Below are positions 1 to 9,018 of a stretch of 64,000 nucleotides of DNA, piece after piece (position 1 is the stretch's first letter; the number at the start of each line of letters is the position of its first letter). This DNA comes from Flavobacteriales bacterium (lineage in GTDB: Bacteria > Bacteroidota > Bacteroidia > Flavobacteriales_F > PHOS-HE28): assembly GCA_016721005.1 (NCBI GenBank), contig JADKJM010000009.1, positions 62,001 to 126,000 on the forward strand, in the 5' to 3' direction. Under the pieces are notes generated by a model, which did not search any database, was not told the DNA's origin, and was given only the letters and a program-made list of their open reading frames with translations. A program made the translations under genes and the position numbers.

Positions 1-72
1 GGTGTGGCTCAAAGCTAGGGCAAGAGGGCACGGCCGCCTAATGCCGATGCGAAGCAGACCATCAACGATCAG

Positions 73-1038
73 CTAAAGCAACTCGGTCACGATGCGATCC
101 ACGGTAACGCCTTCGGCTTCCGCCTTGTAATTGCGGACCAATCGGTGGCGCAGGATCGGCAAGGCCACGGCTTGCACATCCGCGATGTCCGGTGAGAAGC
201 GGCCATTCGCCAAGGCGTGGGCTTTCGCACCGATGACCAGATATTGTGATGCCCGTGGACCGGCACCCCAGGAAAGATGGTCATTGACCAATGCAGGTGA
301 ACCGGGAAGACCCGGCCGTGTGCGCGTGGCCAACTTCACCGCGTACTGCAACACATTATCGGCGATCGGCACGCGGCGAACAAGGCCTTGGTAGTAGAGG
401 ATCTCCTCTGCGGAAAGCGTGGGCTGGACATCGACGTGGACATCCCCTGTCGTGGCCTTTACGACCGCGAGTTCTTCTTCGAAGCTGGGATAGTCCACAC
501 GGATGTCGAACATGAAACGGTCCAACTGCGCCTCCGGCAAGGGATAGGTTCCCTCCTGCTCGATCGGGTTCTGGGTTGCGAGGACGAAGAAGGGTTCAGG
601 AAGGCGATGTGTCTGGCCAGCAGCAGTGACGGACCGCTCCTGCATGGCTTCCAGCAATGCAGCCTGGGTTTTCGGAGGTGTCCGGTTGATCTCATCCGCA
701 AGGATGATGTTCGCGAAGAGCGGCCCTTTGATGAAGCGGAAACGACGATCCTCATCCAGGATCTCCGAGCCGATGATGTCGCTCGGCATAAGGTCCGGCG
801 TGAACTGCACACGGTTGAAGCTGAGTCCGAGCGCTCGCGCCACCGTGTTCACCAACAGGGTTTTGGCGAGGCCCGGCACCCCCACCAACAGGCAATGGCC
901 GCGACCGAAGATGCCCAGAAGCACATGGTCCACCACGGCATCCTGGCCGATGATGACCTTGTTCACTTCGCGCTTCAGGGCTTTGTATCGCTCACCGAAT
1001 CGTTCTACTGCTTCTACGTCGTTGGTCGGAAGGGTCAT
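73..1038 (-). CDS. MoxR-family AAA+ ATPase
   Basis: This is a 321-residue AAA+ ATPase of the MoxR family, a chaperone-like ATPase that usually works with VWA-domain partners. The Walker A loop reads GVPGLAKT near residues 53-60, the Walker B region reads IILADEINRTPPKTQAALLE, and the sensor region reads FFVLATQNPIEQEGTYPLPE, all hallmarks of MoxR proteins. Length is normal and the frame is intact. It is the last gene of a minus-strand run that starts with three parvulin-type isomerases. That isomerase-MoxR order recurs in Bacteroidota, which supports a shared envelope-folding role, but the substrate cannot be read from the sequence. The first 72 bases of the window, downstream of its stop, show no gene. 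Confidence 0.95.
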   Translation of the reverse strand: MTLPTNDVEAVERFGERYKALKREVNKVIIGQDAVVDHVLLGIFGRGHCLLVGVPGLAKTLLVNTVARALGLSFNRVQFTPDLMPSDIIGSEILDEDRRFRFIKGPLFANIILADEINRTPPKTQAALLEAMQERSVTAAGQTHRLPEPFFVLATQNPIEQEGTYPLPEAQLDRFMFDIRVDYPSFEEELAVVKATTGDVHVDVQPTLSAEEILYYQGLVRRVPIADNVLQYAVKLATRTRPGLPGSPALVNDHLSWGAGPRASQYLVIGAKAHALANGRFSPDIADVQAVALPILRHRLVRNYKAEAEGVTVDRIVTELL

Positions 1039-1056
1039 GCTTGATCGATGGTCATT

Positions 1057-2429
1057 TCACTGGTCAGCTGTGCTGATCCAAGGGGTGGTGAAGGAACAGG
1101 TGCTATAGGCCTCATCCAACCGCACGTAGGTGCTGGAGATGTGCGCGGTGATCCACTTGTCGATCATCTCCGAACGATGTCGGCCCTCGCAGGCTTGTTG
1201 GATCAGGCGATAGTCCACGCGCAGGTTGGCGCGATGCGGTTCGGTCCGGTTCGCCAGTTGTAGAAGGCGGTAGGCCTTGGTACCGTCCGGCATCACCAAC
1301 AATTGTGGCTCGCTGATCTCCCCGATCTTCAATTTGTCCAACACGAAGAAGGTCTGCTGGTCCAACGCGCTCAGGTCCCAACGGGCGGTGTTCGAGTTGG
1401 GTTCGACCATCATGCCGTTCATCCCCCGGCTCTCCTCGTCATCGCTGAACTCTCCTGCAGCCTTGTTGAAGGTGAGGTCCTCGTTCACCACCATCCGGCG
1501 AATGCTATCAGGAAGGTGCGCGCACGCCGCAGGTCGGCCGCGGCCACTTGCGGGCGCATGAGCACATGCCGGGCATTGTATTGTTCCCCACGTCGCTCGA
1601 TCATCTGCATGAAATGCCAACCATATTCCGTCTTGAACACTTGCGATACTTCCCCTTCCTTCAAGCTGGCCGCCACCGCATCGAAGGCCGGCACCATCGC
1701 ACCGGGTGGCACAAGGCCCAATTCACCGCAATTCGATGCGGACCCGGGGTCTTCCGAGTAAAGGATGGCCACGGTGCAGAAATCCTTCTCTCCTTTCGAG
1801 ACCGCTTCGCGGAACTCCTCCATCTTGCGCCGCACGCGACGTTCCTCGTCCTCGGTCGGCTTCGGTAGGCGGCATCATGGAGTACTCCACTTCGGCCCCG
1901 ATCAAGGGAATGCTGTCCTCCGGGATGCGATCATAGAAGCGCTTCACTTCACGGGGCGTGATGCTCAGGTCCGAGGTGATCTTCTGTTGCATCTGCTGCA
2001 CCAACAGTGATCCTTCACCTCACTGCCCTTGAAATCGGCCTTGATCTCCGCCACCGATTTGCCGTAGTACTCTTCCAATTTCTTGTCGCCGCCCAATTGC
2101 TGGGAGAAGTACCGGATCCGTCTATCGAGTTCGGCGTTCACTTGGCCCTCATCCACCACCACGCTATCGAGCTTGCCTTGCTCCACCAGCAGTTTCTCGT
2201 AGAGCAGGTCCTCGATGATGTCGCAACTATGATCGTATCCGGGACGCGGATCCGCCTGCCGGGCCTGTTCCACCTTCACCACCAGTTCGGAATACAGGAT
2301 CGCCTCGCGGCCCACCACGGCGATCACCCGATCGATACCGAGCGCACGCGGTTGCGCCACCCCGACCAGTGGAAGTACGGCGAGCACAAGCACGAGCGCC
2401 CGATCAATACACTTCGATCTGCTGGTCAT
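1057..2429 (-). pseudogene. SurA-like parvulin peptidyl-prolyl isomerase, three frameshifts
   Basis: The reading frame is a periplasmic SurA-type isomerase that helps fold outer-membrane proteins. It starts with a signal peptide (ALVLVLAVLPLVGVAQP) and the SurA-like stretch DRVIAVVGREAILYSEL. The parvulin core follows (SEDPGSASNCGELGLVPPGA, then YGWHFMQMIERRG). The frame is broken three times. One base appears missing near 2007 (restoring it gives KDQLLVQQMQQK), one is extra near 1868-1872, and one is missing near 1510 (restoring it gives FLDSIRRMVV). With these repaired the protein is about 457 residues, a normal SurA length. Sequence beyond each break is well conserved, so the indels are recent or are sequencing errors. 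The ATG at 2427-2429 overlaps the end of the upstream gene. Confidence 0.8.
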
Positions 2430-3258
2430 CAACCGCTTTGTGATAGAGATCCGTGCGCATCTGTTCGATGAGGCGGAGTTTGCGTTGGTTCAAGAGAATG
2501 GTGCGAATGTCCTGCCTCACCAGTTCGATCGGGGATGGGCTGAGGCGGGTGCGAAGTTCGAGGATGTGGAGGAACCAGGTGATGCTGTCCATGTGCAAGG
2601 TGGTCCTGAACCCATCGCCAGCCCCTGATGGCAACGCTTCCAAGGGCACTTCATTGCGCAAGGCCTGAGGGTGATCCACCGATCGCTGCGATCGGTGATG
2701 GTGATCCCGCGTTCCGCCAGCAACATTTCCACTTCGCTCATTTGTTCCGGGCGGCCATCCTTGAAGCGGTCCTCCAATTTCTTCATGGTCCGCTTGTCCA
2801 GGCCCTACACGGAACCAGCGTGCGCGCAGGATATCGTCCTTCAGGTCGAAGTTGTCGGCGTTGTTGCGGTAGTACGCCGCGATCGTGTCCGCGCTGATGG
2901 CCGTATCCAAGCGCTGCCGCACCAACGCTTCCTCATAAGCGAAGAGCAACAGGGAGTTCCGGTAGTCCTCCAATTCGTTGTCGAAGTGCTTTTGGGAACT
3001 GGAAAGGTGGATCTCTGCTTGGTGCAATTCCACCTGCTTGTGCAACCAGTTGTTCACGTAAGCCTGGCCCATCGCTGCGCTGTCCTCCGCCGCCGTACCG
3101 ATGGGCACCACTTGCCGAAGATCGCTCCAATGCAGGGTCTGCTCGAACGCTTTCGCCACCACCGGGTCATCCTCTCCTCCACCCCTGCCGCACGCAGCGC
3201 CGAGGACCACCGGAACTATGGACAGGATCGTAAGGCGCGTGATCGGCGCCATCCGCAT
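2404..3258 (-). pseudogene. Parvulin-like lipoprotein, two compensating frameshifts
   Basis: This is a second periplasmic rotamase-like protein of about 284 residues, anchored as a lipoprotein. The N-terminus MRMAPITRLTILSIVPVVLG is followed by a lipobox ending at Cys. The start codon overlaps the upstream stop as TGATG (3256-3260), implying translational coupling, so I reject the longer start 69 bases upstream. The open frame between about 2665 and 2805 reads nonsense, while the neighbouring frame reads DKRTMKKLEDRFKDGRPEQM and then MLLAERGITITDRSDRW. This means one extra base in a GGG run at 2803-2805 and one missing near 2665-2667. The conserved parvulin catalytic segment is weak or absent, so it may be a non-catalytic chaperone subunit. 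It could be intact in the living cell. Confidence 0.75.
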
Positions 3259-5411
3259 CACTTGATCGAGTAAAGCACGGCGCGATCCACCGTCACCGGA
3301 TACTTCGCGCGCAATTCCTCTATCCACGCCTTTTCCAGGTTGTCCTGGTAACCGGCGGTGATCAGGCCACGGGCCTCATCCAACGACTTGGGTGTGGGCG
3401 GCATGATCTTCCGCACATCCGCCAGCATCACATGGCCATCCACGTCGATGTCCTTGCTCATCCCTACAGCGGTCACGGCCTTCAGGAAGGGCTTCTCGGC
3501 CACCGTGTACAAGCCGCCATCGATGCTCAGGGCGAGGGCGTTGGTCTTGTTCACGATATCCATCATGTCCTTGCCGCGCTTGCCCTTCTTCAAAAGGTCA
3601 CGCACTTGCTTGGCCACTTTGGCATCAGCGCAGGTGTAGAGGTCGGCATCGTACCGGGTCTCCCACATGAACTTGTCGTGGTTCGCGGCGAGGAAGGCGT
3701 CCAGGCCGGTGGTGTCCTTCACCGCACGGCTCCACACTTTCTGGTCGGTGAGTTCGAAGAGCAGGATGCCGTCGCGGTATTCCTTCATCAGCAGGCGGAA
3801 GTCGTCGTACTTCTTCTCCAGGTTCTCGTCCTCATAGGCCAGGATCCGCTCCTCGGCGAATTCGTTCAGGCGCGCATCCACATATCCGGGGATCGGCACG
3901 GCACGCTCGCGACGTTGACGGGCTTCCAGTTGATCCAGCAGGTCCTTCTGCGTGACGGTGATCCCCGCGAACGAGAACACGGGCTTGGTCATCTTCGCCG
4001 CCTTCTTGCGGTCATAGCGCCAGCCTTCCATCAGTTCACGCACCACCACGGTATCGTCCATGGTCTGTGTCATCTCCTCATAAGGACGGCTGCGCACGGC
4101 GAGCATCTTTCCGCCGCTGAGGGCACCAGCGAGTTCCCGCTTGTAGGCCACCTTGCCGCGCATGAACGCACCCTCGACCACTTGCTTGCGGGTCAGCGTA
4201 TCGGTGGTGGCGGTGCCTTTCTTGAAGATGGTGGTGTCCACCAACTTGTACACGGCCTTCAGGTTCTTCGTGTAGGACACGAAGTGGTAATCCTTCTTCA
4301 AGCGTTCCAGGAACGCGAGGCGGGTGATCTCCGCGCGGCTGTCGCGCGCGATCTTGTTCTTCAACTCGGTCTTGGAAGCCTCGTAGGTAGGTGGTGGGAT
4401 GATCTCCAACGATTTGATGATATGCCAACCGAAGCGCGACTTGATCGGTTCGCTCACATCCCCGGCGGTCTTCAATCCGAACGCGGCATCCTCGAACTCC
4501 TCGATCATCTTGCCCGTGCCGAACTGGGCCAATTCGCCGCCCTTGGTGTTCGAGCTTTCGTCCTCGCTGTATTTCAACGCGGCCTCCCCGAAGGCGAGCG
4601 TGCCATCGGACAGTTGGCGATGGATCTCGCGGATGCGCTGTTCGGCCTGCTGTTGCTTGTCCGGGCTGTCCTGCTCGGTACTGCGCAACATGATGTGCGC
4701 CACCTTCACCTGTCCGCGTGCCGGGCGCTTGCCCACCACCTTCAGGATGTGGTAGCCGAAACGCGTGCGTATTGGCGTGCTCACCGAACCCACGGGCGTG
4801 TTATAGGCCGCGTTCTCGAAGGGATAGACCATTTGCAGGGCGCTGAACCAGCCCAGGTCGCCACCGTTCTTCTGTGCGCTCGGGTCATCGCTGCCACCGG
4901 CCGCCTTGGCCACAGCAGCGAAATCCTCGCCCTTCATCACACGGTCGCGCAACGCGGTGATGCGCTTCCAGGCCACCATGCTATCCTCCGGTGTGGATTC
5001 CGGCGCGAGCGTGACCAGGATATGGCTGGCGCGCACTTCCTGCTGGCTGCGGTCGTAGGCTTCGCGGATCAACGCATCGTTCAACTCACGGTCGATCAAG
5101 TACGGACGCGCCAGTTGCTTGCGGTAGCCATCGAGCTCCGTGCGGAACTTCGTGATGGTGTCCATGCCGAGGGTCTCCGCCTCGCGCACCTTCAACTTGT
5201 AGTTGGTAAAAAGCTCCATGTACTCGTCCAGCGCTTCGCGCGTCACGGAGGCTTCCTTGTTGTTCTTCTTGTAGATCGCCTCGAACTCGGCGCGCGTCAC
5301 CGGCACGCCATCCACGGTCATGAGTACCGGGTCTGAAGCACCGTTCTGGGCGCACACAGCACCGAAGGTGGACAAGAGGAATGCGGTGCAAAGTGCTTTG
5401 GAAAAGGTCAT
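3258..5411 (-). CDS. Periplasmic peptidyl-prolyl isomerase with two parvulin domains
   Basis: This 717-residue exported isomerase of the SurA/PpiD type probably assists folding of outer-membrane proteins. The signal peptide is MTFSKALCTAFLLSTFGAVC followed by AQ. A first parvulin domain (ASHILVTL to FGYHILKV) lies near residues 127-220 and a second (VAHIMLRS to FGWHIIKSLE) near 237-330. The rest is a long chaperone-like C-terminal region. I chose the ATG at 5409-5411 because it begins the signal peptide. The same frame stays open to 6236, but that extension reads through the 42-bp tandem array and is low-complexity. It is first in an operon with two more isomerases and MoxR, and its stop overlaps the next start as TGATG. 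Confidence 0.93.
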   Translation of the reverse strand: MTFSKALCTAFLLSTFGAVCAQNGASDPVLMTVDGVPVTRAEFEAIYKKNNKEASVTREALDEYMELFTNYKLKVREAETLGMDTITKFRTELDGYRKQLARPYLIDRELNDALIREAYDRSQQEVRASHILVTLAPESTPEDSMVAWKRITALRDRVMKGEDFAAVAKAAGGSDDPSAQKNGGDLGWFSALQMVYPFENAAYNTPVGSVSTPIRTRFGYHILKVVGKRPARGQVKVAHIMLRSTEQDSPDKQQQAEQRIREIHRQLSDGTLAFGEAALKYSEDESSNTKGGELAQFGTGKMIEEFEDAAFGLKTAGDVSEPIKSRFGWHIIKSLEIIPPPTYEASKTELKNKIARDSRAEITRLAFLERLKKDYHFVSYTKNLKAVYKLVDTTIFKKGTATTDTLTRKQVVEGAFMRGKVAYKRELAGALSGGKMLAVRSRPYEEMTQTMDDTVVVRELMEGWRYDRKKAAKMTKPVFSFAGITVTQKDLLDQLEARQRRERAVPIPGYVDARLNEFAEERILAYEDENLEKKYDDFRLLMKEYRDGILLFELTDQKVWSRAVKDTTGLDAFLAANHDKFMWETRYDADLYTCADAKVAKQVRDLLKKGKRGKDMMDIVNKTNALALSIDGGLYTVAEKPFLKAVTAVGMSKDIDVDGHVMLADVRKIMPPTPKSLDEARGLITAGYQDNLEKAWIEELRAKYPVTVDRAVLYSIK

Positions 5412-5620
5412 TGCCTTGGGGAATAGGTCGTTGAAAGGGTGCCAAATGTAACCGTTGACCCTTCGCGGGAAGTGGTGTGACGTTCCGTTAAAAGATCCAA
5501 GTGGAACACGCCTAGCGCGCGCGCTGATCGGAACCGGGTGAGTTCCATAACCCAAGCAGACATGGAACACGGGGGTCCGACATGACAAAGGCCCCGGAAC
5601 CCGGAGCATTTTCCAACCTA

Positions 5621-5745
5621 CTGAGCCGGTGGCAAAGTAGCGGTCGATCGGCACGATCTGTGGATCAACTCGGACATGAGCGAACAAGATGCACGGAGCC
5701 TCTCTGATGAGGCATTGAATGAACGCCGCCACCAAGTGGTTCGAT
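5621..5745 (+). mobile_element. IS630-type element, truncated left-end remnant
   Basis: This 125-bp stretch matches the left end of the two longer IS630-type copies in the window. It has the terminal motif CTGAGCCGGTGGCAAAG preceded by TA, then the first ~23 codons of the transposase (beginning MSEQDARSLSDEALNER). Identity ends at about 5745, where the sequence turns into unrelated DNA leading to the 42-bp array. It keeps the TA dinucleotide expected at IS630 insertion sites but has lost the rest of the element. Confidence 0.85.
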
Positions 5746-5832
5746 AAGGAGGCACGCACTCGATATGTTGGTGGATGTGGACGGGGATCGCAGGACCTGT
5801 CCCGCATTAGCGGGATCCGCGCCAACGGGGGA

Positions 5833-6252
5833 AGGTTACTTGCTCGGACAGGACGCGAGAATGCTCCAACCGGGTGGCTACTTGCTCGGACGGGACGCGA
5901 GAATGCTCTAACCGGGTGGCTACTTGCTCGGACGGGACGCGAGAATGCTCTAACCGGGTGGCTACTTGCTCGGACAGGGCGCGAGAATGCTCTAACCGGA
6001 AGGCTACTTGCTCGGACAGGATGCAAGAATGCTCCGACAGGAAGGCTGCTTACCCGGACAGGATGGGAGAATGCTCCGACCGGAAGGCTACTTGCCCGGA
6101 CAGGACGCGAGAATGCTCTAACCGGAAGGCTACTTGCTCGGACAGGATGCGAGAACGCTCTAACCGGACGGCTACTTGCTCGGACAGGATGCAAGAATGC
6201 TCCCGAAGGAAGGCTACTTGCTCGGACAGGATGCAAGAATGCCGCGACCGGA
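5833..6252. repeat. Tandem array of ten 42-bp units
   Basis: Ten consecutive units, each exactly 42 bp, run from 5833 to 6252, followed by a partial eleventh that begins GCTACTTGG. The typical unit starts AGGCTACTTGCTCGGACAGG and ends with GAGAATGCTCTAACCGGA. Units differ by a few substitutions but none differs in length. Because 42 is a multiple of three, several reading frames stay open on both strands (14-residue periods such as RLLARTGRENALTG). That alone explains the long open frames here. There are no spacers, so it is not a CRISPR array. I see no start signal or homology supporting translation. Confidence 0.93.
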
Positions 6253-6320
6253 GCTACTTGGAAACGCGGGTCCCAGAAAATGGGTGACCCTGCTGCGGTA
6301 TAGGGTGGACACGGATCGCA

Positions 6321-6340
6321 GATCCGCGCCAGCGGGGGAA
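6321..6340. repeat. 20-bp direct repeat flanking the 42-bp array (mate at 5814-5833)
   Basis: The 20 bases at 6321-6340 match 5814-5833 with one difference (GATCCGCGCC then A(A/G)CGGGGGAA). One copy sits immediately before the first 42-bp unit and the other about 70 bp after the last. Both are preceded by a GGATCGCA motif. The whole block could be one mobile or recombining intergenic unit. No gene is visible between 6253 and 6455. Confidence 0.7.
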
Positions 6341-6442
6341 CGATGCTCTGAAAACCTGTGGGCAGAAGGCTTGTTTGTGGACGCCGACGGATGGTGGGAT
6401 CCTAAGGCAGTATGAGTGAGCGGGTGCCGCTTGAAGCGCCAC

Positions 6443-6450
6443 TATCTTTG
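6443..6450 (+). promoter_or_regulatory. Bacteroidota-type -7 box (TATCTTTG) for the zeta-like pair
   Basis: TATCTTTG fits the Bacteroidota -7 consensus TAnnTTTG and ends five bases before the ATG at 6456. Transcription would start at or next to the start codon, so the mRNA may be leaderless. No clear -33 TTTG partner is present at the usual spacing. Confidence 0.5.
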
Positions 6451-6455
6451 GCATC

Positions 6456-6683
6456 ATGGCCAACGGAAAGGAGAAGATCATCATCCGAGAGAAGCTTTCT
6501 GTAGAAGGCGAAGCGATGGACACTACTTTCAAGAAGGCCACGGCAAAGGCCGCGAGGCGTGCTTTCGCTGTGCGCAAAACCATCATGATCGAGAAGGATG
6601 GTTGGCTGGTGATGGTCAACAAGGCCGGTAAGGTCATCAAGCGGGTGAAGCGACTTGATGCAGTGAAGGTTCCAGCTGCCTGA
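6456..6683 (+). CDS. Small basic protein, putative antitoxin partner
   Basis: This 75-residue protein is rich in Lys and Arg (MANGKEKIIIREKLSVEGEA at the start). I do not recognise a named family. It ends two bases before the next start, so the two genes form a compact pair. Small proteins directly upstream of COG4185-type zeta-like kinases are commonly their antitoxins, and that is the basis for this inference. The charged C-terminal half (KVIKRVKRLDAVKV) could bind nucleic acid or the partner kinase. No TM segment or signal peptide is visible. Confidence 0.7.
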   Translation: MANGKEKIIIREKLSVEGEAMDTTFKKATAKAARRAFAVRKTIMIEKDGWLVMVNKAGKVIKRVKRLDAVKVPAA

Positions 6684-6685
6684 CC

Positions 6686-7498
6686 ATGCCCGGCATGTTG
6701 CGCATGCGCGTATTCGCTGGACCGAATGGTTCGGGAAAGAGCACGATGTACCAGCAAGTACGAACGACCGTGGTCAATGACAGACCGGTGGACCTTGGTG
6801 TCTACTTGAATCCGGACGAGATCACCAAGAAGCTGAAGGATGGGGCGGAGATCGATATCCGGAAGGAGTTCGGCGTAGTTCCTGATAGGGCCCGCTTCGT
6901 TCGCTTTGCTGTACGCTCTGGCTTGTTGCGCGGTCCGTTCGACCTGCAAGCGTTGCGCAGCGCATTCCGCCTCCGTCGCTCTATTCTGCAGCTCCTGCGC
7001 CAGGATCTGGTCGACGAGATCTCTCAACTCCTCACCGCCTACCTCTGCGAGTTACTGATCAAGCATCGCAAGAAGTTCTCTTTCGAGACCGTATTCAGCC
7101 ATCCTTCAAAGCTCCAACTGATGGAGCACGCTCGTGCCAGAGGCTATAAGGTGTATCTCTACTTCATCGCAACCAATTCGGCTGAGATCAACAAGGATCG
7201 TGTGATCACGCGTGTTCTTCAAGGTGGACATGATGTGCCAGCCGACCGGATCGAGAAGCGCTACGAACTCGCGCTGAAGCAGATGCTTCCCGCGCTGAAC
7301 ACCTGCTACCATGGATTCGTGTTCGACAACTCCGGAGCCAAGCCAGTGGTCTTTGCTGAAGTCAAGCAATTGGAGGATGCTCGGGTGTGGTCATGGAACC
7401 TGAAGGCCATACCGGACTGGTTCATCCGGAGCTACTTGCTGCCCGTTGGGAATATCCAGCTTGCTCGGAGAGTATTGGAGGAGCGCAAAGCCGATTAG
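6686..7498 (+). CDS. Zeta-toxin-like P-loop kinase (COG4185 type)
   Basis: This 270-residue protein has an early Walker A loop, GPNGSGKST, at residues 12-20. The downstream motif YLNPDEITKKLK is characteristic of COG4185 / zeta-toxin-like ATPases, and a later stretch reads SFETVFSHPSKLQLM. Zeta toxins phosphorylate a UDP-sugar precursor of peptidoglycan. Whether this homologue does so cannot be seen. Length is typical and the frame is intact. It follows the 75-residue putative antitoxin with a 2-bp gap. The location between repeat arrays and IS elements fits a mobile toxin-antitoxin or phage-defence role. Confidence 0.85.
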   Translation: MPGMLRMRVFAGPNGSGKSTMYQQVRTTVVNDRPVDLGVYLNPDEITKKLKDGAEIDIRKEFGVVPDRARFVRFAVRSGLLRGPFDLQALRSAFRLRRSILQLLRQDLVDEISQLLTAYLCELLIKHRKKFSFETVFSHPSKLQLMEHARARGYKVYLYFIATNSAEINKDRVITRVLQGGHDVPADRIEKRYELALKQMLPALNTCYHGFVFDNSGAKPVVFAEVKQLEDARVWSWNLKAIPDWFIRSYLLPVGNIQLARRVLEERKAD

Positions 7499-7550
7499 CT
7501 GCCAGAGCACGGACGCAGGCCGTGACAGCGGGGGGAGACCCTGGTGCGGT

Positions 7551-7905
7551 CTAGCTTACCCACAAGGATCGACTATCCACGATAACCCAATCGCCTCCTT
7601 GGTCACGCAACCAATACGCTACACCCGCCCCGCAAAGATGATGACCACAAATACTCGTCACCTCGACGTAGGCATGCTTGTAATCGTGGGACAGGATTGG
7701 CAGTGATATCTCACTGAAACTGTTGAGCAAACCCTGCCGAAATCTTCTCCGGACCTCCTTCCCTGGCATCAACTCTGCGCGGAGGTCTGTCTCATCCAAA
7801 ACAACTCGGCGTTGCATTGAAGACTGGTGAACCACGTAGTCGCAGTCAGCATCACTAAAAGCACGTGTTGAGGAATCGATCAAAAGTGACCATTGCACAG
7901 TGCTA
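7551..7905 (-). pseudogene. Lipoprotein, C-terminal half, cut off by IS630 copy 1
   Basis: This is the downstream part of a gene whose 5' half lies beyond the IS at 9019-9271. Deleting the IS and one TA joins the halves in frame across the junction (PLSI then STVQWSLLIDSSTRAF). The fragment carries about 117 residues, including MQRRVVLDETDLRAELMPGK and HAYVEVTSICGHHLCGAGVA. I do not recognise the family. A GTG at 7896-7898 gives a nominal start, but the fragment has no signal peptide and probably no function. Confidence 0.85.
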
Positions 7906-9018
7906 CTGAGCCGGTGGCAAAGAAGCGGTCGATCGGCACGATCTGTGGATCAACTCGGACATGAGCGAAAAAGATGCACGGAGCCTCTCTGATGAGGCAT
8001 TGAATGAACGCCGCCACCAGGTGGTTCGATGTCGGCTGCAAGGCATGGGGCTGAAGGGATCCTCCGTCCGGTGCGGCCTTGGGTTGACCGCAGCGAACAA
8101 GGCGTGGCAGAGCTACCAGCGCGGCGGTTGGCAAGCTGTACGGGTATGTCGCAGTGGCCGTCCCAAGGGCAGTGGGCTGCGACTGACAAAAGCGGAGCAG
8201 AAGGAGACACAACGACCTGATCAGCGACAAAATGCCCGATCAATTGAAACTGCCCTTCGCGCTCTGGACGCGCAAGGCCGTTGCCATGCTGATCAGGATC
8301 GCTTCGCTATCGCGCTGCCGGAGCGGACCTTGAGCGACTACATGGTGCGCTGGGGCTTCGGCACAGAAGCCCATGCACCGGGCCTTCGAGCAGCGTCCGG
8401 CCCAAGTACGCGCATGGAAAGAGCAAGTGTATCCGGCCATTGCCGCTCGTGCCAAGGCAGAGAAAGCGGATATCCTTTGGGGCGATGAGGCTGGAGTGCG
8501 CAGTGATGATGTACGGGGGCGCAGCTTCGCCAAACGCGGAAGCACGCCGATCGTGCGCGTGGGCAACAAGCGTTTCGGGCGTTCGATCATATCGGCTGTC
8601 AGCAGAACAGGCGGCATGAGATGGATGGTGTTCAAGGGGGCGCTGAACGTGCGCCTGTTCAAGCGGTTCCTCGCACGGTTGATCAAAATGGCCAAGCGCA
8701 AGGCGTTCCTTATCGTGGACAACCTGAGGGTGCATCATGCCAAAGCGCTCGCACCATGGCTGGAGGCCCACGCCCATCAGATCGAACTCTTCTTCCTGCC
8801 CAGCTATTCCCCGGAGCTCAACCCCGTGGAAGTGGCCAATGCGGACTTGAAGAAGAACGTTACGGCCAAGCCTCCTGCACGCAATGAGCAACAGATGGTC
8901 GATGCCATCATCGGTCACTATCGTTCCGTACAGCGCAGGCCCGATCGCATCATCGCATACTTCCAACACCCGGACGTTCGCTACGCAGCATGAGTGCGGA
9001 TCTTTTCCACCGGCTCAG
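7906..9018 (+). mobile_element. IS630-family insertion sequence, copy 1
   Basis: A 1,113-bp element bounded by inverted ends, CTGAGCCGGTGGCAAAGA at the left and its complement at the right with one mismatch. It is flanked on both sides by TA, the duplicated target of IS630/Tc1-type elements. A second copy of the same length lies at 26731-27843 and a 125-bp remnant at 5621-5745. It interrupts a minus-strand lipoprotein gene. Confidence 0.95.
7961..8993 (+). pseudogene. IS630-family transposase (copy 1), frameshifted
   Basis: The frame begins MSEKDARSLSDEALNERR with a helix-turn-helix region. It continues in another frame as MHRAFEQRPAQVRAWKEQVY to a DDE catalytic domain: first Asp in ILWGDEAG, second in FLIVDNLRVHHAK, and Glu in LPSYSPELNPVEVANADLKK. 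Compared with the expected protein there is one extra C at 8216-8217, one missing base near 8297, and two missing bases between 8359 and 8360 that copy 2 retains. The disrupted part (QLKLPFALWTRKAV) can still be read in another frame. Copy 2 carries different indels, so neither copy as sequenced encodes an intact enzyme. Confidence 0.9.

Noticed and set aside
3432..5336. 634-codon plus-strand open frame
   Set aside because: It lies antisense to the two-domain isomerase and has no recognisable family; GC-rich codon bias opens antisense frames.
5833..6252. CRISPR array
   Set aside because: Repeats are contiguous with no spacers, and no cas gene is nearby.
5719..6303. Long open frame across the 42-bp array on the plus strand (194 codons), and a long minus-strand extension of the isomerase gene over the same array
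   Set aside because: The repeat unit is a multiple of three with no stop in several frames, so open frames are expected; the isomerase has a clear signal peptide starting at 5411.
6254..7027. 257-codon minus-strand open frame
   Set aside because: Antisense to the zeta-like pair and crosses the array edge; no family resemblance.
7961..8993. Programmed frameshift in the IS630 transposase
   Set aside because: The two copies break at different positions and without a shared slippery site, so programmed frameshifting does not explain them.
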